From positions 2,914,001-2,978,000 of the forward strand of contig NZ_LR590470.1 in assembly GCF_901472535.1 (NCBI RefSeq): a DNA stretch of 64,000 nt, given 5' to 3'. The translations under genes and the position numbers were made by a program. The notes under the pieces are model-generated. The model was not told where the DNA came from. It searched no databases and saw nothing but the letters and a program-made list of their open reading frames with translations. Position 1 is the first letter of the stretch. Every line of letters starts with the position of its first letter. This document shows, piece after piece, positions 29,502 through 40,061 of this stretch. This DNA comes from Sphingobacterium daejeonense. Its GTDB lineage: Bacteria; Bacteroidota; Bacteroidia; Sphingobacteriales; Sphingobacteriaceae.

Positions 29502-31177
29502 ATGAAAAAAATTTATTATCTGATCCTATTGATTGGGCTCATTATGAGCTGCAATAAGGATTCGGACCCTGCCCTGAAAAAGAGGCTGTTTCCAAACCAA
29601 TTAAATTAGAAGTATTAATCCCTGAGAACCACGGTTCTGCTGGTGTAAAATTTATTGGCAGAATTCTTCATTTAAATGATGAATCAATCAAAGAGCATGG
29701 GTTTCTAATCCAAGAAGCTTCTGGTTTTGGAAATAGTTCTACCATAGATCTAAAAATACCAGCAAAATCCCAAACAGGAAATAATTTCTTGATGGTCAAT
29801 AAGCTTGACAAAGCAGGGATTAACTATGAAGTTAAATACTATGTCATCACCGACAAAAACAAATATCTTTCAGAGGCTGTCAAGTTTCCGTATGTACCAA
29901 TCACGCTAACTCCTATCGAAGAACGGAATGTTCAACAAGGTGAAATTATAACGATTAAAGGAGATTTTTCAAAAATTGATAGTACTTATTATATTACTGG
30001 GCACGGTGAAAATTCTTCTATTACGGATAATTTCTACCTACAAATAAGTGCTGACAAAAAATCTCTAAACTTTAGAATTATTGATCGATATGGACATGGA
30101 GATGAACCATATTTTACATTATCGAATAATTTATCAATGCCTATTTATTTAGGTCGAGTTAATATTGTTTCCAAAATAGATCCATTAAGCAACTATGATT
30201 TTTATTTGAGAGATCGGATTACTTTCTCTGCTACAGGATTCAAATTCGATTCAAAAAAACCTTTATCAATTCTTGTAGGAAATAAAGCATTTAGTTATAA
30301 AACAAATTTTCAATCTGATGTCGAAGACCTAATTCGCGGACAAAAGGGAAACTCCTTTAAATTCGGATATTATAACGGAGCAGACACTGTTTATTTTCCA
30401 AAACCATTGACCTTAATCCCTCCTATTTCGAGTGACTACTATTTTAGGGAAACTTATGCCCATCCAAATGTAACCCTTTCAGTGAATGCATATGAACTTG
30501 GAAGAAAAATGGACTTTTTAGCATCTAACATAACATTGGGTGGGAAAGAAGCCTCTATTTACACGACCTGGAATGGAAGTGACAGACTAACTATAGGTGA
30601 TGTTGAAGAAGGTTCTTATCCTGTAAAATTTGTTAACAATCATTTTAATTATACTAGCGCCGATAAGATCACAGTAAAAAAATTGCAGATTACCTCTTTT
30701 TCTCCGAGTGTAATTCATGATGGTGAGATGCTGACCATAACAGGGAATTTTATGAATGGAAGATCTTACCGGGTTTATAGTAATATTGGTAGATCTGACA
30801 GTCAACCAGCAGCTTCTGGTAAGATACAAGTCCTGCTCGACCATTCAATAGCATCAAAAATAAAAATCCAAAAAATAGGCTATTATGATGAAACCCTCGA
30901 TAAAGAAACTTTGGTCGATGTAAACTACGAAACTGAATTCAGCCAACTAACATATACTCACTTTAGTCCATCAAAAGGTACCCTACGAACACCAATTAGG
31001 TTATACGGTGAAGGAATAGGTAGAGCTCAAATATTTTTCGATGGAAAATGGATGCCTTCTTACAATGGAGGAAAAGGCTGGACAGAAATCTCGCTTTATG
31101 GTACAATCCTACCCGGTAAATATAAAATCGCAGTTCTTTATCTCAACAAATGGTATACGGTTGATCAATTTTTTTGA
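29502..31177 (+). CDS. Lipoprotein with repeated Ig/IPT-like beta domains, copy 1 (frameshifted)
   Basis: First of four tandem paralogues (about 558 residues). It begins with a lipoprotein signal (LIGLIMSC). An N-terminal domain carries the shared pattern GVKFIGRILHLND ... EHGFLIQEA. Several beta-rich repeats follow, with the element GEIITIKGDFS / GEMLTITGNFM (IPT/TIG-like), and the chain ends GKYKIAVLYLNKWYTVDQFF. The frame breaks at 29572-29574, where GCCCTG should be GCCCCTG, so the start at 29502 and the body at about 29580 onward are one gene. It is predicted to sit on the outer membrane, perhaps binding a glycan or partner. The function is unknown. Confidence 0.75.
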
Positions 31178-31199
31178 AATCACTTATTAATTAAAGAAA

Positions 31200-32933
31200 A
31201 TGGCTACCACAACAAATATCATAAAGAAGACATTATTATTTTGCTCAAGCATTATCGTGATTTTATTTAATTCGAATTGCTCGAAATCCGATTCAGCAAA
31301 ACCTGATGTTGAGCAAGTTCAAGAGTATCAAATTAATACCTTGGGTTTCTCAGATATTACCAGTAATCAAGTAAAGTTAACGGGACAAATAAAGATCGCA
31401 GGTAATGAAACAGTATTAGATCATGGATTTATAATTCAAGAGGCTGGCACAGAAGCAAATAGTTCTTCTGAAATAAATATTAGCTTAGGGAAAACTAATC
31501 AAGTTGGAGAAATTTCAACAACTTTTAAATCTCCAAAATCTTTTGATCCAAATGTTTATTATACCTTTTATTTTTACGTAAGAACTGAAAAGAATTTTAT
31601 TAAAGGCAATTTACATGAGTTTGCTTTAAATAGTTTAAGCATAATTCCTAATGAAAAGAGATTCTCTTACGGCAGAGATACGATTCATGTAAATGGAAAT
31701 TTTGAAAACCTTGGAGATAAATTTCGAATTAGAGTAAGAGGAGCTTTCGAATTGTTCAGTCTACCATTCACCTTAAGTGCAGATAAAAAAGTGTTTTCCT
31801 TTGTGATTGGTGCAGGTCCTGAAGTCAGCAATTTCGATGAAATACAGATTAGCTTAGTTAGAAAAAATGAAAACCCAAAAAGTTATGTTCAGGATTTAGT
31901 TCAAATCACATATTTGGCAAAAGTTGTTTTTGAAAGAGCGTACCACGATTTTTTAACCCCATTGAAATTTAAAGTCGAAAATATAGCAGACTCATATTAT
32001 GGGATTAAGAATTTATTTATCCTGATCAATGGTAAGAAAATCCCTTATAACAATAATTTATACTTAAGAGACCATCCAGAATTTGGTGGGAAAACCTTAA
32101 ATATCGGTTATATGAATGGTAAAGATTCCGTGTACTTTTCAGAATCTTATAATTTGATTCAGCCATCAAGCGATGATCCAATTATTCCACATATCGATAG
32201 GGTGCACCCCAATACATTACTCAATTTCAATGCAAAGCAATTACATCATTTCTTTTGGGCATATGTGAGTGCAAAACTTGGAAATGAAGAAGTTGAAGCT
32301 AGGTTCGATTATCGAGAAAATCTTCTAGGAATTCATGTAGGGGATCTTCCCGAAGGTGAATATGATTTAACCGTTTACAATCAATTTCACTTTTATAACC
32401 ATAAAAATAAAATCAAAGTTGAAAAGCTCAAAATAAGTACCAAAGGACCATATTCCACTTATATTGGGGATACTATCCAATTAAAAGGGAATTTTATTAA
32501 GGGATTAGAATATTTTGTAATAAATCAAGACAACGGCCTTATTAATTCAGCTGTTGGGGGAGAAAATGAGATAAAACTGGAAGTCATTTCAGGCTTTGAA
32601 GGCGTTACAGCATTTAAATTCATTTCAAGTGACGAATATTATAAAGAGTTAAAATCCAATGCAATCGCAATCCCATATAAATCTCTTGGTTATACTATAG
32701 ACAAGTTCTACCCTACATCGGGAACAACTGGAGATGTATTAACAATTGAAGGCAAAGGAATAGGATGCGTTCCAGCAATATTGCTAGGTGGACACCAAAA
32801 TAACACCAATAAAAATAAATAACCATAAGATTTCTTTTTCAATTCCAAGGTTACCTGGTAAGGAAAAATGAAAATCAGTATTTCATCTGTCCATAACTTT
32901 TACCAAAGCGATAATTATTTTGAATACCTATAA
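31200..32933 (+). CDS. Lipoprotein with repeated Ig/IPT-like beta domains, copy 2 (frameshifted near C-terminus)
   Basis: Second paralogue, about 577 residues. The signal peptide ends LFNSNC. The N-terminal domain has NQVKLTGQIKIAGNE ... DHGFIIQEA; the repeats include GRDTIHVNGNFENL and GDTIQLKGNFIKG, and the last domain GDVLTIEGKGIG. The uninterrupted frame stops at 32822, but an extra A near 32797 and a missing A near 32868 hide a natural ending (PRLPGKEKMKISISS and on to TAA at 32931-32933) that matches the last strand of copies 1 and 4. Shared motifs and order show tandem duplication. Surface location is inferred. Confidence 0.7.
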
Positions 32934-34653
32934 TCCCCCTCAGAAAACTAATATTTTTCTCGCCTGCTTGCTATTTTTAATATTCCTAGGCTGCCAGAAA
33001 ACAACTATTATCGACCCCAATTTAGAACCGGCCATTGCTCTTGAAACTGGAACTATAACTATTATTTCGCCTAACCAAATAAAAATGACAGGTGAAATTA
33101 AAAATATCAATAATGAACAAATTCTAGATATTGGGTTTGTATTATATGATATCAGCCAAAGTCCTGAAAATCCTAAAGAAATCTCCTTGAAAAATAAGGA
33201 AATTAAAGTGGTTTGTTTGAATTAACATATACTTCGCCAAACATATTTGAAGTAAATAGAGAGTATGCCTACGCTCCTTATATTAAGACTGCAAAAGGAT
33301 ACTATAAAGGAGAATTAAAACATTTCTCTGTTGATTTAATTAAAATCAACAATGATCAAATTTCTGTTGTTCCGGCAGGAAAGTCCTTTACTCTTCAAGG
33401 AGATTTTAGCCAAATGTCAAAAGACTTCTACCTTACGTTAACCTCACAAGATTATTACAACGTCCCACATACAGTTACACTACCATTTGAAGTGGCAAAA
33501 GATGCAAAAAGCATCAAAATCAAAGCTCCCAAACTAAATGTTTACCATGGTAAAGAATATGAAATTCTCCTAAATACCCAATCCAAGAATGGAGAAAATC
33601 ATAAATCAAGGTTTTTTTCAACCTTGAAAATTTTAGCAAATATCGATACACCAAAGGTCAATGAAATTTATATTACTGATGATATTCCAATTACTGGTTA
33701 TGCTTTACCTATAGAAAACAACCATGACCTAAAAATCACTATTGAAGGAAAAAACACTCCCCTATACAAGTGGAATGAAAATGACTGACTTTGATCTAGT
33801 TAAACAGGCAGAATACACTTGGTCTTATAATAATGGTTTAGAAACAATTGAATTGCCGAAAAAACTTCAATTAAAAAAGCCAACACCAGACCAACTAAAA
33901 ATTGATAAATATATCGTACACCCTTATCAATACTTTTGGATTCAGGAATTCGACTATTATAAATTCTTTGGTGAAAAAATTGCAAAAATTAAAATTGGAA
34001 ACAATGAATATAATGACGTCAAAGTTTCTAACACTGGATTTTTCTTAGAAATTGGAAATTTACCTTTGGGCGAATATGAATATTATTTTTTCATCAGCAC
34101 TTTTTGATGTGAAACTCCCAAATAAAGTAAAAGTCATTCCTTTTAATGTGAGCTCAATATCTAAAACAGAGGTCTATCCTTATGAACCAATATTGTTTAC
34201 TGGATCATTTATAAAAGGCGACAGATATTTTTTAGGAACTTTAGATTACTTAAATTCTTTCGGAAATGAAGCAATCTCTGATAAGGAAGTTATTATAAAT
34301 TTTGAGAATTTACCTTCTGGAACATATACCGTCAACTTTGGCGCTAGTACATTATATGGTAGCGAAGAACTTATTATCCCAATGAAATTCAAACTTCTTC
34401 AACCAGTTATTACAACCTTAAGCAAAGACATTATTAAAATTGGTGAAATTCTAACCTTAAAAGGTAAAGGTCTTAACGGGGTAAACTATATTAATCTAGG
34501 GATTATTCTATTTTCAATTCTAAAAGATCCTTTGATGAAATACAAATTCAAATACCATATTGGATGAATCCAGGGAAATATCCAATTAAATTAATATTTG
34601 ATAGAACTGCCGAAAGTGAAATTAGCACATCTAAAACTATTGAAATTTTGTAA
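32920..34653 (+). CDS. Lipoprotein with repeated Ig/IPT-like beta domains, copy 3 (multiple frameshifts)
   Basis: Third paralogue, in at least four reading-frame pieces. It starts at TTG 32920 (MNTYNPPQKTN, lipobox LIFLGC) and overlaps the end of copy 2 by 14 bases. The frame changes near 33208 (GTGG for GTGGG), 33785, 34091 (six T for five) and about 34510. After correction it runs to TAA at 34651-34653 with the ending PGKYPIKLIFDRTAES. Recognisable elements are NQIKMTGEIKNINNE ... DIGFVLYD, GKSFTLQGDFSQMSKD and GEILTLKGKGLNG. The number of breaks is consistent either with sequence error or with decay of one redundant copy. Confidence 0.65.
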
Positions 34654-34654
34654 C

Positions 34655-36360
34655 ATGAAAACTTCTAACCATTTAAATAATTTTAATAGGGCATTTTTAA
34701 TTCTACTTATATTTCTTTTAGGGTCATGTTCTAAAAAAGAAGAAATTAAACCCGATGTAAAACCCATAACCATAAATACACTCCCTGCAGGAAACGTTAT
34801 TGCCACTGTTGCTACTCTAAATGCCGAAATCGGGTATCTCAATGATGAAAAATTATAGACTATGGTTTCATTGTATTCGAGCAATCTTCTACCAATGGTA
34901 AGAAAATCTCTTTAGGTTCAAATCCTAAGGCAGGGTTAATTCAATATGATTATAAACCAGACAAAAATTTTGGGTTAAATCAAATCCTTAACTACAGGTT
35001 CTATCTTATCACTGAAAGGTTTGAATATATGGGAAATATAGTCTCATTTAGAGTTAAAGATTTTTGGGTAGACCAAAAAGATATTATTCCTATTTCCTTA
35101 GGAGATACACTGACACTAACAGGAAACTTCAAACAGATCAGCCAAGATGACATAGTAATTGCTAATAAGATTTATAATCCAATGCAGATTGAAATTATTA
35201 ATGTTGAACCTAGTAAATTACAACTCAAAATACCCTATAATCTAGGAAAACACGGCGATAGAGTTAACCTAATTATTGGCAAATTTCAAAACCAAAATGA
35301 CATAAATACTTCATCTTTAGTAAGTATCAATTTATTGGGAAAGATTGAATTTGATTTAGATAGACCTATATATTATGGAGAAGGTTTAAAGATTAGATCT
35401 TATGGAATTGATTATTTCAGCAATTTCTTTGTGGTAGTTGGCAATAATAGATTGGAATTGGGCTACGACAATCCCAACATAATAACATTAAAAGGCATTA
35501 AAAACAACGGACAAAAATTGAGGTTAGGTTATTTTAATGGAAAGGATACTATTTTCTCAAATAAAAAATTGGAGTTAATTCCACCTGTGAGTTCAGAAAT
35601 CACATTTAAACAAACTCTACCACACCCAGGATATTTCTTTACAATAAATAAGTCTGTACTAACTAAATATTATGGCGAAGACCCTTATATCATTAAAATT
35701 GGTGACAGTACAGCTGCTTATTCTTATTACAGTTATGAACCTGACGCTGGATATTATCTTCCAAGCTTAAAATTAGGAAATTATGATGTGCAAATTGTAT
35801 CAGATTTATACCCACCAATAAAACTAAACAACCAAATTGAAATAAAACCTATTGCTGAAAAAATCATAAATCAAAAACCATATTATTATGGAGACATCAT
35901 AGAGATGTCGGGAAATTTTATTGACGGACATGAATACATAGCCAAAGTATCTGATTATGAATTAATGCATGTAAAAGCAACAAATGGAAAGTTAAAATTC
36001 ACTTTACCGCATGGAAAATTTGGAAAAAACCTCCTAACAATAGGCCTATACCAAGAACCAGCAGGATATAAATTTCCCAATCCAGGAATACCTATTGAAA
36101 TAAACAAGTCTGTAGTAGAAAGCGTCTCTCCTTCCATTGTTTATCAAGGTGATGTAGTAACGCTCAAAGGAAAAGGATTTAAAAATCTATTTTCCGTTAG
36201 AATTTATTATGCAGGAAATGATTGTAAACTACTCTCTATCTCTGAAACTGAAATTAAATTCATGGCACCTAGCGTTTCAAGGAAAGGGAAATTCCCAATA
36301 GAATTGGAATTTTTAGATAATGAAACCATAACCACAACTCAACTTTTGGAAATCAAATAA
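34655..36360 (+). CDS. Lipoprotein with repeated Ig/IPT-like beta domains, copy 4 (one frameshift)
   Basis: Fourth paralogue, about 569 residues, starting 1 base after copy 3 stops. The signal peptide ends IFLLGSC. The N-terminal domain (NVIATVATLNAEIGYLNDEK ... DYGFIVFEQ) is split by one missing A near 34850. The long intact part has GDTLTLTGNFKQISQ, a GYFNGKDTIFSNKKLELIPP block nearly identical in copies 1 and 2, GDIIEMSGNFIDG, and a final IPT-like GDVVTLKGKGFKN. It is likely co-transcribed with copies 1-3. The function is unknown; an exported adhesin or ligand-binding role is inferred from the domain type. Confidence 0.72.
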
Positions 36361-36429
36361 TTCTGAAACTTAGCAAAAAGAAAAATTAACTTTATCATGT
36401 GATTATTAAAAAATAATCACATTTTTTTT

Positions 36430-36457
36430 AAAGTAAAATCTATTTTCAAACGTCTAC
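36430..36457 (+). promoter_or_regulatory. Probable ECF-sigma-specific promoter (copy A)
   Basis: AAAGTAAAA at 36430-36438 and CGTCTAC at 36451-36457, 12 bases apart, recur at 37423-37451 (13 bases apart). CGTC-type -10 elements are typical of ECF promoters, so this is probably an autoregulatory promoter of the sigma gene. The -10 ends only 6 bases before ATG 36464, so the mRNA would be leaderless or translation starts at ATG 36488. Confidence 0.55.
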
Positions 36458-36463
36458 GTCATT

Positions 36464-37039
36464 ATGGACGAGGCACAGCTAGAAAATATGTCGGAAAAAA
36501 ATGCCAAATCATTCGCAGAGGTTGTAAAGACCTATGGTGGACAGTTGCTGCGCTTTGTGAAAGCGAGAGTACAAAAAACTGCCGATGCAGAGGATATTCT
36601 CCAGGAGGTTTGGTATCAATTTTCGCGAGTTACCAATATTGATGACTTAGGCAATGCAGGTGCATGGTTATACTCCGTCACTCGAAATAAAATCACTGAT
36701 AGTTATAGAAAAAAGAAAAATGAATCTCTCGATGAGCTTACAGAAGCTGGAAATGAGGACTCCTTCCCTATCGCGCACCTATTGGTAGCCGATGAAGCTG
36801 ACCATCCTGAACTCAAAATGTTTAAGGATATTTTTTGGGACGAATTGATGAAGGCTCTAAATGAACTTCCTGAAAAACAAAGGAAGGTCTTCATACTCAA
36901 TGAAATTGAGGAAATGACTTTGCAAGAAATTGCAAATATGGAAAATGAAAACATTAAAACTATCATTAGCAGAAAAAGCTACGCCGTAAAGCACTTACGG
37001 CTCAAGCTTAGAGGCTTATATGATGAATTAAAATATTAA
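36464..37039 (+). CDS. ECF-type RNA polymerase sigma factor
   Basis: A 191-residue sigma factor. Region 2: GGQLLRFVKARVQKTADAED followed by ILQEVWYQFSRV and GAWLYSVTRNKITDSYRKKK. Region 4: LNELPEKQRKVFILNEIEEM then TLQEIANMENENIKTIISRK. No anti-sigma gene with a recognisable domain follows; instead come two small membrane proteins and Hsp20. The promoter copy A lies immediately upstream. If that promoter is used, ATG 36488 (MSEKNAKSFAEVV) would be a better start than ATG 36464. I infer a stress sigma factor that switches on itself and the Hsp20 unit. One of the membrane proteins could serve as its control partner. Confidence 0.9.
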   Translation: MDEAQLENMSEKNAKSFAEVVKTYGGQLLRFVKARVQKTADAEDILQEVWYQFSRVTNIDDLGNAGAWLYSVTRNKITDSYRKKKNESLDELTEAGNEDSFPIAHLLVADEADHPELKMFKDIFWDELMKALNELPEKQRKVFILNEIEEMTLQEIANMENENIKTIISRKSYAVKHLRLKLRGLYDELKY

Positions 37040-37049
37040 AAACATAAAA

Positions 37050-37385
37050 ATGAACAAAGAAATGAGTAGTAAAAGAAAAGGTAAAAAGATCTTTATTGGA
37101 TTGGCAATGGTCATTATCTTCTTTTTGGTAATTGCCTTACTCCAATTTTTATGGAATGAACTGATGACAGATATTTTTGGATTGAAATCAATTAGTTATT
37201 GGCAGGCATTTGGCCTATTCATACTGTCTAAGATATTATTCGGTAGAGGTTTTGGAAAACCAGGCGCTGGATTCCGTCAAAGGTTTAAAAGAACTGATAT
37301 AACCGGAGAGGATATTACAGAAGAACAAAAAGATCGACTCCGTGAAGAATGGAAACGTAGGTTTGATAATAAGTGCGGATTTTAA
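37050..37385 (+). CDS. Small membrane protein next to the sigma factor
   Basis: A 111-residue protein with two hydrophobic helices (IFIGLAMVIIFFLVIALLQF, and a weaker SYWQAFGLFILSKILFG) and a charged C-terminal tail (EEQKDRLREEWKRRF). It starts 10 bases after the sigma-factor stop, so it is co-transcribed. I do not recognise the family. Because it directly follows an ECF gene lacking a known anti-sigma partner, a membrane anchoring or sensing role for the sigma factor is possible, but this is inference from position only. Confidence 0.7.
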   Translation: MNKEMSSKRKGKKIFIGLAMVIIFFLVIALLQFLWNELMTDIFGLKSISYWQAFGLFILSKILFGRGFGKPGAGFRQRFKRTDITGEDITEEQKDRLREEWKRRFDNKCGF

Positions 37386-37422
37386 AAGCTGAAATGATAT
37401 TTTATTTTTTTTAAAATATTTT

Positions 37423-37451
37423 AAAGTAAAAGGATGAGTTGACTCGTCTAC
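37423..37451 (+). promoter_or_regulatory. Probable ECF-sigma-specific promoter (copy B)
   Basis: AAAGTAAAA at 37423-37431 and CGTCTAC at 37445-37451 repeat the motif pair found before the sigma gene. It lies 38 bases before the 37490 ATG and would transcribe that gene and hsp20. Confidence 0.55.
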
Positions 37452-37489
37452 TACATCAAAGGCCTTAAAACATTAAAAAATAAAATATA

Positions 37490-37780
37490 ATGAAAAACAA
37501 AATTCAATTTATAATCCCTAGACTACTTGTAGTAACTGCAGTGGTCGGAATAATTAGCTTGATCATTGGTGCAATTTTTAAAATTCTCCTTTTAGCAACC
37601 ATTCTATTCTCAGTCGGATCTTTGATCTATGCAAAAATCAAAAGAAATAGAATGAAAGAAAGATTCTCGTATCATTTCGATAAATCTCAAAGGTATTACT
37701 TGCCTCAAACGAATCAAGCAATCGTACCTGTTCAATATTCTAATAGATCAACTAAAGCAACAATTATCCCTATTTATTAA
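37490..37780 (+). CDS. Small membrane protein upstream of Hsp20
   Basis: A 96-residue protein with two adjacent hydrophobic helices at about 10-50 (PRLLVVTAVVGIISLIIGAI and ILLLATILFSVGSLIYA) and a basic, Tyr/Gln-rich tail. The family is not recognised. It is 17 bases upstream of the Hsp20 gene and downstream of promoter copy B, so I infer a membrane stress protein made together with the chaperone. Confidence 0.65.
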   Translation: MKNKIQFIIPRLLVVTAVVGIISLIIGAIFKILLLATILFSVGSLIYAKIKRNRMKERFSYHFDKSQRYYLPQTNQAIVPVQYSNRSTKATIIPIY

Positions 37781-37797
37781 TTCAAAAATTTAAGAAA

Positions 37798-38243
37798 ATG
37801 TTTAAAAGAGAAAACTATAACCAAAGTTCAAGAGAATATGCACACTCATGCAGAGGAAATTTTAAAAGAAAATTTGAACGCTTTTTCAGCGAAGGAAGCC
37901 CATTTGGAAATGGAAACTCAGCCAATATTCCTGTTAACATAGCTGAAAATGATGAATTTTATCAAGTACAAGTATATGCTGCAGGTAGAGAAAAAGATCA
38001 ATTTCAGGTAAATATTACGGATAATATATTAACAATAAAGGGGAAAGAAACGGAACCAGAACCCGGCATCAAATATATATATATCAAGAACAGCAATTAG
38101 GTGCTTTTGAAAGAGCTTTCCATTTGCAAGATGAAATAATAATTGAAAATGTTCATGCCAGTTTTGAAGATGGTGTATTGACCGTTATTCTTCAAAAAGA
38201 TCCATCAAAAATAAAATACCCACAGGAAGTACCTGTGTCTTAA
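37798..38243 (+). CDS. Small heat-shock protein (Hsp20/alpha-crystallin), frameshifted
   Basis: About 147 residues. A Gly/Asn/Ser-rich N-terminus (NFKRKFERFFSEGSPFGNGN) leads into the alpha-crystallin domain: IPVNIAENDEFYQVQVYAAG, then INITDNILTIKGKE-like sequence and, after the break, FERAFHLQDEIIIENVHASF and EDGVLTVILQK. Hsp20 proteins hold unfolding proteins in a refoldable state. The frame breaks in a TA repeat just before the ATCAAGAAC near 38080; one TA unit fewer restores YIYQEQQLGAFERAF. This is a dinucleotide slip, unlike the homopolymer slips elsewhere. The inferred regulator is the ECF factor at 36464. Confidence 0.82.
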
Positions 38244-38270
38244 TAGATTTATTTTTTAAAATGATTGATT

Positions 38271-38298
38271 AAAAGCAACCTTCACGGTTGCTTTTTTT
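38271..38298. terminator. Bidirectional terminator after Hsp20
   Basis: The stem AAAAGCAACC / GGTTGCTTTT with loop TTCAC and a T run lies between the convergent Hsp20 and nucleotidase genes. Confidence 0.82.
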
Positions 38299-38304
38299 AT
38301 TTCA

Positions 38305-38847
38305 TTAACCTTCTTTCCCAAAGAAATATTCCTCTACAGCTTTCCAACCCATTAATCTTTCAAAACCTGTTTCATTTATATTATGATAACAATCGAAAAT
38401 TAATCCAGTCCCTGAAAATGACCTCAAATTATAAATATGATCATCAATCATATAATCAGCTTTTTATAATTCCTTTATTACCGCAAAAAACGATTTGATG
38501 CCAAGTAATAAAAGGGAAATGTTCGCCAAGCCATTCATATTTCTCAACTAAGCTCCATGGAAATTCCATCGCAGCAGAAACTATAAATACGTTAAAATGA
38601 TTCATTCAACTTTTTAACCACTTCTTGAGCATCTGGGTTCATCGGTAGTGTTCGAAAGAAATCTGGCATTTTAAGATATCGATAAACTGCGTCTGGATCC
38701 TCAAAACATCTTTCCTCCGGCTTCCCTTGAATTTCTTCCTCCAAGATTCGAATACCTGTTTCTTTAAAATGATAATCCAAGTAATGAGCCATGTTATTAG
38801 CTAAGACGCCATCCATATCTATGGCTATTGTTTTTCCGTGTTGACAT
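38305..38847 (-). CDS. 5'(3')-deoxyribonucleotidase (HAD fold), frameshifted
   Basis: A HAD-fold nucleotidase of about 180 residues that removes phosphate from deoxynucleoside monophosphates. The catalytic motif is TIAIDMDGVLANN; later come MPDFFRTLPMNPDAQEVVKK, FPWSLVEKYEWLGEHFPFI and ADYMIDDH (motif IV), in the order of the NT5C family. The frame breaks at 38831-38835 (five T for four on the plus strand, just after the start MSTRK) and again near 38590, where NVFIVSAAMEFPWSL resumes. ATG at 38847 is the natural start. It is convergent with Hsp20. An intact enzyme in the real genome is likely. Confidence 0.75.
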
Positions 38848-39014
38848 AATGAAATATAACGATTTTATCAATTACAAGGAGAAACTTTATTCAATTTTTG
38901 AGCAGTTAAACATTTAATAACAAACACTTAACAGCCTTTAACCAATATCCTAACATTAGCATAATAAGGGAAGACTAATTTTAACCCAGTACGTTTTTTT
39001 TAATTATTAACTTA

Positions 39015-39672
39015 ATGAAATACATTCGAAAACTCTATTATGAAAACAGACTGTTTTTTGTCTGTTTTCTAGCTTGGTATATTGTGCTGAGCGGATTTAT
39101 TTTTTACGTGCCGAAGCAAGAAGCATTCCAATTAACAAATTCCAATCATTCCTTATTTTTTCGATTACTTTTTTACTGTAATCACACAGTTTGGGGATGG
39201 TCTATTTGTATTGGCATTAGCTTTTATCTGTTTTTTCATGTGGTACAGAAAGTTGGCCCTTGCCATTGCAACTACATATATTGGATCAGGAATTATTTGT
39301 TCTTTGTTAAAAAGAACATTCCAAGCCTACAGACCAGGCTTTCATTTGCAAGATGACCCTTCCTTTCACGCGCTATCTTGGATGCCAATGGCACACCATA
39401 ATGCATTTCCTTCTGGACATACTACCTCAGCATTCGCATTGGCAGCTACAATCGCAGTCTTTTCTAAAAACAAAACCTTAGGAATCATAGCACTTTTCTT
39501 TGCCTGTTTGACTGCATATTCTAGAGTGTATTTAGGGCAACATTATTGGGATGATGTATGGTTCGGCTGTATGCTCGGATTCGGATTTGCAAGCTTTTAT
39601 GCGTTGATCGTACATTATTATTCCATTAATAAATTCGTAATTATTCAATTTCCTACAAATTTTAAAATATAA
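39015..39672 (+). CDS. PAP2-family phosphatase, frameshifted
   Basis: A membrane phosphatase of about 218 residues. The three PAP2 motifs are visible: KRTFQAYRPGF, PSGHTTSAFA and SRVYLGQHYWDD. Several membrane helices flank them. Such enzymes remove phosphate from lipid carriers (undecaprenyl pyrophosphate, lipid A, phosphatidates) at the periplasmic face. The frame breaks in the G run near 39193-39196; one G fewer gives VWDGLFVLALAFICFFMWY. It is followed after 3 bases by a GtrA gene and a GT39 gene, suggesting an envelope lipid or glycan modification module. Confidence 0.8.
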
Positions 39673-39675
39673 AAT

Positions 39676-40061
39676 ATGATTACTTTATTAACCCTTGCAG
39701 TAAGATTTGCTGCCGTGGGCTTGCTGGAATGGTAATTGACTTTATTATAACATGGTTTTTAAAAGAAAAAATTGATATCGAGAAATTCGTAGCAAACACG
39801 ATCGGGTTTATTATAGCGGTATGCAATAATTACATATTAAACCGGATTTGGACATTCAATAGTAAGAACCCAAATGTTATTGAACAGTTTTACCATTTTG
39901 CGACAGTTAGTATTATTGGTTTGCTCCTGAATACAGTATTCCTTTATATCCTGCACGAAAAATTTAATATGAAATTTTATTCCAGTAAATTTCTGGCTAT
40001 ACTTATGACTTTTGGTTGGAATTTCTTAGCAAACCTTTTGTATACTTTCGGTAATGTCTAG
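39676..40061 (+). CDS. GtrA-family membrane protein, frameshifted
   Basis: A four-helix membrane protein of about 128 residues starting MITLLTLAVRFAAVGL. The break near 39720 is a missing G (TTGCTGG for TTGGCTGG); after it the GtrA pattern continues: GMVIDFIITWFL, TIGFIIAVCNNYILNRIWTF and FLANLLYTFG. GtrA proteins are thought to flip or present undecaprenyl-phosphate sugars for glycosyltransferases. The gene overlaps the next one (GT39) by 8 bases, so they are translationally coupled. Confidence 0.8.

Noticed and set aside
29502-36360. SusC/SusD-type polysaccharide utilisation locus
   Set aside because: The four lipoproteins lack SusD helical repeats, and no TonB receptor or glycoside hydrolase is adjacent.
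38265-38498. Plus-strand frame after Hsp20
   Set aside because: It begins in a terminator and is antisense to the conserved nucleotidase gene.
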